From: an uncultured Pelagibacteraceae bacterium
GTDB lineage: Bacteria > Pseudomonadota > Alphaproteobacteria > Pelagibacterales > Pelagibacteraceae
Reading direction: 5' to 3'
NCBI GenBank assembly: GCA_902616205.1
Contig: CACMRY010000004.1
Coordinates: 1-42,754, forward strand
DNA length: 42,754 nt
Below, in pieces: positions 37,883-42,754 of this stretch (position 1 is the stretch's first letter; each line of letters begins with the position of its first letter). The notes under the pieces are model-generated. The model searched no databases. It saw only the letters and a list, made by a program, of their open reading frames with translations, and was not told the DNA's origin. The translations under genes were made by a program, and so were the position numbers.

Positions 37883-38215
37883 CTATTTTGGAACTTTGCC
37901 ATAAAAATGTTTAATAATTTTACCATCTTTAAGTTGATCTATTTCAAGATAAGTAAAGTTAGGATCAAATCCTTTAACAGTTTTAACTACGACCTCTGGA
38001 GTATCAATTAAACACTTAATTTCTGGTTCTGTGTTCCAACTAGTCATCGCATCTTTTATCATTTCCATCATTTCATCGTAGTTCTTTATGTTACCGCCAA
38101 AACTTGATTTATGTATAGCCTCACAATGTACTTCCTTAGAAACTATATCTTTGAAAGGTTCAATATTTGATTTAAAAAATTCTTTGGTTGCTTTTTCAAT
38201 TTTACTGTAACTCAT
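37883..38215 (-). CDS. Small hypothetical protein, possibly SnoaL/NTF2-like
   Basis: 110-aa intact ORF; length and pattern suggest SnoaL-like fold only weakly. Confidence 0.55.
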   Translation of the reverse strand: MSYSKIEKATKEFFKSNIEPFKDIVSKEVHCEAIHKSSFGGNIKNYDEMMEMIKDAMTSWNTEPEIKCLIDTPEVVVKTVKGFDPNFTYLEIDQLKDGKIIKHFYGKVPK

Positions 38216-38376
38216 AATACTTCCTAATTAGATTACTTTAAAATATTTATGTAAAACATTTGTTTAAAAATTATTAAGATATTGTTTAATTTTAATGTAA
38301 ATTATAATTAAACTTTGTAATGAATTTGAAATAATTATTTAACATTAAATACATGTGAATCTTTTACTAAGGATTC

Positions 38377-39204
38377 GTGCCAATAAATACATTATTTAGA
38401 AAAGTTAACCAGAATAAAAGGTTTAATATAAATACCTATGATTTTTTTAAGCCCTCGTTTAACGTCAAACTAGCTGAAAGCAGAGGAGAAGTAAAACTCG
38501 CACAAAAACTTAGGTATAAAGTTTTCTTCTCCGAAAGAATTAAAAACCCTTTATATAATATAGGAAATTTTAGAAGAGACTCTGATAAATTTGACAATTA
38601 TGCAGATCATATAATTGTGACCCGCAAAAAATCAAAATTTTCCAAAACAAGAGTAATAGGAACTTATCGTTTACTTAAGCAATCTGTTGCGGAAAAAAAA
38701 TCAGGTTTTTATAGTTGCGATGAATTTAATTTAGATAATTTACTAAATTCTGGAGTTTACGACAATATGCTAGAATTAAGTCGATCATGTATATCTTATA
38801 AATTTAGAAATAAAAATGTTCTTAAATTAATGTGGAAAGAAATATATAATTATATTAACAGAAATAATATAGATGCTTTGTTTGGTACGGCCAGTTTCTT
38901 AAGTACTAATATTAACAAGATTGAAGATCAATTGATATATCTTAACAATTATCATAAAATGTCAGGCAACATCACAGTCAGTGCTTTACCAAAATGTAGA
39001 CTAAATATTGATTATCAAAAAAACATTAATGTGAATATTAAATTAATTTCAAAATTACCAACTTTAATTAAAGCTTATATAAAGTTTAACGCTTCTATTG
39101 GGACAGGTGCAGTAATTGATAATAAATTTAAGACAACTGATGTTTTTGTTTTTTTACCAATTGAAAAAATAAATAAAGAATATGTTAATAAAATTTTAGA
39201 CTAA
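38377..39204 (+). CDS. olsB: OlsB-like N-acyltransferase (ornithine/amino lipid synthesis)
   Basis: LAESRGEVKLAQKLRYKVFFSE, ADHIIVTRK, VIGTYRLLKQ, ELSRSCISYKFRNKNVLKLMWKEI; GTG start; adjacent PlsC-like gene. Confidence 0.85.
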   Translation: MPINTLFRKVNQNKRFNINTYDFFKPSFNVKLAESRGEVKLAQKLRYKVFFSERIKNPLYNIGNFRRDSDKFDNYADHIIVTRKKSKFSKTRVIGTYRLLKQSVAEKKSGFYSCDEFNLDNLLNSGVYDNMLELSRSCISYKFRNKNVLKLMWKEIYNYINRNNIDALFGTASFLSTNINKIEDQLIYLNNYHKMSGNITVSALPKCRLNIDYQKNINVNIKLISKLPTLIKAYIKFNASIGTGAVIDNKFKTTDVFVFLPIEKINKEYVNKILD

Positions 39205-39941
39205 TGCAGCAAATTTTAGAGAAAATTTCAAAAATTGATGAAATCAAATCTATATATAAAGTTAATTATGAAGAGTTAAAACAGTCAAAGAATTTTTGGA
39301 AAAAAACTTTAGATATTTTTAACATTAATTACATTGCAGAAAATGTTGCCAATATACCTAAAGAAGGATCAAGTATAATAGTTGCAAATCATCCATTTGG
39401 ATTATTAGATGGACTTATAATTTGTTCAATAATTTGTGATATCCGACAGGATTATAAAATTTTAATTAACGAAGAACTTTCACAAATTGATCAAATAAGA
39501 GAGTACTTATTGCCAATTAAATTTTCAAAATTTACAGAGGATATAAAAAAAAATATCATTTCTAAAAAGAAGGCAATTGAACACTTAAATGCAAATGGAA
39601 TTTTAATAACTTTTCCTTCAGGAGAAGTTGCTACATCTTCTTTTATTTTTAATGAGGCTAATGAAAGAAGATGGAAACCATTAATTGGATCTATAATTAA
39701 TAAAACCAAGGCGGAAATTATTCCTGTACGTTTTTTTGGTAAGAATAGCTTATTCTTTCAAACAGTAGGCTTTATAAATAATAACTTAAGAAGAATTTTA
39801 TTTATAAGAGAGTTAATAAATAAAAAAAATCGAACATATAAGCTTAGTATTGGTGAAAAAATCTCCTCGCTACAAAAAGAAAAATTAAATAATAAACAAA
39901 TTGTTGATAAACTTAGATCTATAGTTTTAAATATTAATTAG
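39204..39941 (+). CDS. olsA: OlsA-like lyso-lipid acyltransferase (PlsC family)
   Basis: IVANHPFGLLDG, ITFPSGEVA, KAEIIPVRFFGKNS; stop/start overlap with olsB. Confidence 0.85.
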   Translation: MQQILEKISKIDEIKSIYKVNYEELKQSKNFWKKTLDIFNINYIAENVANIPKEGSSIIVANHPFGLLDGLIICSIICDIRQDYKILINEELSQIDQIREYLLPIKFSKFTEDIKKNIISKKKAIEHLNANGILITFPSGEVATSSFIFNEANERRWKPLIGSIINKTKAEIIPVRFFGKNSLFFQTVGFINNNLRRILFIRELINKKNRTYKLSIGEKISSLQKEKLNNKQIVDKLRSIVLNIN

Positions 39942-40938
39942 GTGATATATTGTTATAAAATATCTTTGCCGTTTCTTCCCAACTATATTTTTTAGCAAAT
40001 TCTAAACAATCATCTCGATTTATTTTTAAAGCTTTAAGTGCTGAGTTTTTAAGGTCCACATCTAATGTATCAATTTTAGTTCCACCCAATATATCTTTGG
40101 GTCCTGGTACAGGGTAAGCTGCAACTGGTGTTCCACAATTTAAAGATTCTAAAACGACTATTCCAAAAGTGTCTGTTTTACTTGGAAATACAAAAACATC
40201 AGAAGATGCAAAATGTGATGCTAATTCTCCATTAGTTTTCTCGCCTAAAAAAATATCATTTGGATATTTTTTTTTTAAAATGCTCAAGTTAGGACCCTTT
40301 CCAATTATAATTTTAGTACCTTCAAGATCTAAATCTAAAAATGCTTTAATATTTTTTTCAACAGCAACCCTTCCAACATAAATCCATATTGGTCTTTTAT
40401 AAGGTAAGTCTCTCTTAATGGGATTTTTAAATGCACCATGATTACCTCCTCTAGACCACGTAACCATTTTGCAGTTATCAACACCTAATGCAATGAGTTC
40501 TTCACGCATAGACTCTGTTGTAATTAAAATTCTTTCAGCTTTATTATGAAAGTTACACAAAAATTTTTCTGACCATTTAGCTGGAATTATGGGCATATAA
40601 AGCTTTATATATTTATCAAACCTTGTATGAAAACTTGTTGTAAATTTTAATCCTTTTTTAATACAATGTCTTCTTGCCATAAAACCTAAAGGTCCTTCTG
40701 TTGCAATATGTATTGCATCAGGCTTAATTGAGTTGATTAAATTACTTACACGTGGCCAAATATTTATAGACAATCTAATTTCATTATATTTGGGCATAGG
40801 TACAGTAAGAAATTGTTGAGGAGTAATATATTCTAATGTGTGACCTTGAGATTTTAGAACTTCGCCTGTTTCATGAAGTGTTCTAACAACACCATTTACT
40901 TGAGGAAAGTAAGCATCTGTCACTATTAATATTTTCAT
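39934..40938 (-). CDS. agt: GT4-family glycosyltransferase (Agt-like, acts with PlcP)
   Basis: KILIVTDAYFPQVNGVVRTLHETGEVLKSQGH, SSDVFVFPSKTDTFGIVVLESLNCGTPVAAYPVPGP; operon with plcP. Confidence 0.88.
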   Translation of the reverse strand: MKILIVTDAYFPQVNGVVRTLHETGEVLKSQGHTLEYITPQQFLTVPMPKYNEIRLSINIWPRVSNLINSIKPDAIHIATEGPLGFMARRHCIKKGLKFTTSFHTRFDKYIKLYMPIIPAKWSEKFLCNFHNKAERILITTESMREELIALGVDNCKMVTWSRGGNHGAFKNPIKRDLPYKRPIWIYVGRVAVEKNIKAFLDLDLEGTKIIIGKGPNLSILKKKYPNDIFLGEKTNGELASHFASSDVFVFPSKTDTFGIVVLESLNCGTPVAAYPVPGPKDILGGTKIDTLDVDLKNSALKALKINRDDCLEFAKKYSWEETAKIFYNNISPN

Positions 40939-40941
40939 ATT

Positions 40942-41748
40942 TTATGATGCTCTTTTAAAATCGCTAACTTTTTTAGTCTCTAAATTTTCAAAAATATAGT
41001 TTTGTCTTGTTTTGTCCCAGTAAATAATTTCAAAAGTTCCATCGTATTTTTCAGCTAACGCAGTGCAAGATTCAACCCAATCACCACAGTTTAAATAATT
41101 AACACCATCAAGATTTAAATTCTCTGCATGATGTATGTGACCACAAATTATTCCATCAAATTTTTTTCTCTTTGCATAATCTGTTAGTGTCTTTTCATAT
41201 TCGCCTATATATTTTACTGCATTCTTCACTTTATATTTTAAAAATTTGGCTAAAGACCAATAATCTTTACCTCTCATTTTTCTAAAGAAATTAATAACAA
41301 TATTTATTTTGAGTAATATCTCGTAAGCGACCGCTCCTAATTTAGATAGCCATTTTGCATACTTCATTACTCCATCCCATGCATCACCATGAACAACTAA
41401 ATATTTTTTGCCTAACTGCGTCTCATGAATAACTCTATTTACAATTTTGATATCACCAAAATGCATAGGTATAAATTTTCTAAATACCTCATCGTGATTT
41501 CCAATTATATAAAATACTTTTGTTCCATGTCTTGCTTTTCTCAATATTTTTTGAATGACATCATTATGTTGTTGAGGCCAATAAAAAGTTTTTTGCATAG
41601 CCCAAATATCAATTATATCTCCAACCAGATAAAGATTTTCAGATCTTGAATTCTTAAAAAATTCTAAAAGCTTATTAGCCTGACAACCTTTGGTACCAAG
41701 ATGCACATCTGATATAAAAATACTCTTATATTTTAATATAGGTGGCAC
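40942..41748 (-). CDS. plcP: Metallophosphoesterase, PlcP-type phospholipase C
   Basis: FISDVHLGTKG, VGDIIDIWAM, IGNHDEVFR, VVHGDAWDG, ICGHIHHAE; 3 bp upstream of agt. Confidence 0.87.
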   Translation of the reverse strand: MPPILKYKSIFISDVHLGTKGCQANKLLEFFKNSRSENLYLVGDIIDIWAMQKTFYWPQQHNDVIQKILRKARHGTKVFYIIGNHDEVFRKFIPMHFGDIKIVNRVIHETQLGKKYLVVHGDAWDGVMKYAKWLSKLGAVAYEILLKINIVINFFRKMRGKDYWSLAKFLKYKVKNAVKYIGEYEKTLTDYAKRKKFDGIICGHIHHAENLNLDGVNYLNCGDWVESCTALAEKYDGTFEIIYWDKTRQNYIFENLETKKVSDFKRAS

Positions 41749-41763
41749 TAAAAAAACCTATTT

Positions 41764-41781
41764 TGTAACACAACTGTAACT
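41764..41781 (+). promoter_or_regulatory. Candidate PhoB box directed to the diacylglycerol kinase gene
   Basis: TGTAACA-CAAC-TGTAACT, 11-bp period. Confidence 0.65.
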
Positions 41782-41810
41782 CGAATCATCTATTTCTTAT
41801 GTCATTGTAA

Positions 41811-41828
41811 TGTTAAAGTTTTGTTAAA
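41811..41828 (-). promoter_or_regulatory. Candidate PhoB box directed to plcP-agt
   Basis: Minus strand TTTAACA-AAAC-TTTAACA, 11-bp period. Confidence 0.65.
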
Positions 41829-41847
41829 AATTAGTTACGGAAAAATT

Positions 41848-42732
41848 ATGCATTTTTGTTTAATCTATAATCTTAATTCTTCATCTGGGAGAAAAGTAAA
41901 ACTGATAAATAAGATTTATGAAAAATTAAAGATCAACAACACTGTTGATTATTTCAAAACAAAATCTGAAAAAGAAGCGAAAGAAATATTTCTTGAATTT
42001 AAAAATAAGAATTATGATCGATTGATAGTTGCAGGTGGAGACGGATCTGTATCATTCGCTATTAATGAATTGATCAAAAATGACTTTGACTTTGATGAAA
42101 ATTTTGCAATTGGATATATACCAGCTGGAACAGCCAATTTGCTTCAAGCAGAGTTATCAATAACTAGAAAAGTAGAAGATGTTTGTAAAGTATTAACTTC
42201 AAATAATTATAAACAATCCAATCTAATAAAAATAAATGAAAATTATTTTTTTTTAATGGCCGGTATTGGTTGGGATGCTAAAATTGTTCACTCGATTGAT
42301 ACACGTATAAAAAAAATACTTGGAAAGATAATATTTGGTTTAAAGGGATTTCAACATTTCATATTTATGAATAACAATAAATTAAATGTTTCCTTTGATG
42401 GTCAAAAACATCAAGCTGATTGGATACTATCTTCTAATACCAAGTTTTATGCTGGCCATCATAAAATAAATAAGTCAAACATTTTTGATGACAGATTAAT
42501 AACTTATGTCTTTAAAGATTTAACTAGGCTTAAGCTAATATATTATATAATTTTAATAATTATTTATGGAGATTTATCAAAAAATAAATCTATAATAACT
42601 ACCTACTCAAAAAGTATTCATATTAATTGCAATAATTTTAAAATTCCCGTTCAGGTTGATGGAGATAATTTTGGATGTCACAATAAGATTGATATTGAAT
42701 TTTCAGAAAAAAAAGTAAATTTTTTACTTTAA
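41848..42732 (+). CDS. Diacylglycerol kinase catalytic domain protein (YegS/DAGK family); start likely ATG 41848
   Basis: IVAGGDGSVSFAINEL, IGYIPAGTANLLQAEL, VQVDGDNFG; the ORF-track TTG start at 41815 overlaps the candidate PhoB box. Confidence 0.88.
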   Translation: MHFCLIYNLNSSSGRKVKLINKIYEKLKINNTVDYFKTKSEKEAKEIFLEFKNKNYDRLIVAGGDGSVSFAINELIKNDFDFDENFAIGYIPAGTANLLQAELSITRKVEDVCKVLTSNNYKQSNLIKINENYFFLMAGIGWDAKIVHSIDTRIKKILGKIIFGLKGFQHFIFMNNNKLNVSFDGQKHQADWILSSNTKFYAGHHKINKSNIFDDRLITYVFKDLTRLKLIYYIILIIIYGDLSKNKSIITTYSKSIHINCNNFKIPVQVDGDNFGCHNKIDIEFSEKKVNFLL

Positions 42733-42754
42733 TATTTTAAATTATATAATTTTA

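Noticed and set aside
1-42754. tRNA, rRNA, integrase, transposase or prophage genes
   Set aside because: None recognised by eye; the accessory segment shows no classical mobility genes.

Overview
AT-rich alphaproteobacterial segment. Gene content and order resemble SAR11 / 'Candidatus Pelagibacter' of the phosphonate-using HTCC7211 type; this is inference from recognised genes, not a database match. From left to right: (1) the 3' end of an Fe-S assembly protein, xthA and a malate/lactate-type dehydrogenase; (2) a zinc homeostasis cluster (znuA with a His-rich tandem repeat, COG0523 GTPase, WD40 protein, 87-aa protein, divergent from znuC-znuB-zur) with two palindromic Zur-like sites; (3) an arsenate operon (73-aa membrane protein, arsC, MIP aquaporin, NUDIX); (4) a polyphosphate/phosphate block (ppx, ppk, sixA, phoB, phoU, pstBACS, phoR); (5) a roughly 15-kb accessory segment (second arsC, PhnZ-like HD protein, MFS, unknown secreted protein, phnEEDC, phnF, phnGHIJKLN, DUF1045, phnM) flanked by two diverged copies of a 69-bp element in direct orientation; (6) a lipid-remodelling block (olsB, olsA, agt glycosyltransferase, plcP, diacylglycerol kinase). 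The main observations beyond annotation are: an 89-bp fossil of the agt 3' end next to phoR, ~17 kb from the intact gene (82/89 identical, including 56 consecutive identical bases); the flanking 69-bp element with a 22-codon ORF; a recurrent Pho-box-like repeat (TTTAACA-N4-TGTAACA, 11-bp period) linking pst, arsenic, HD, secreted unknown and lipid genes; and an orphan PhnZ-like oxygenase without PhnY.
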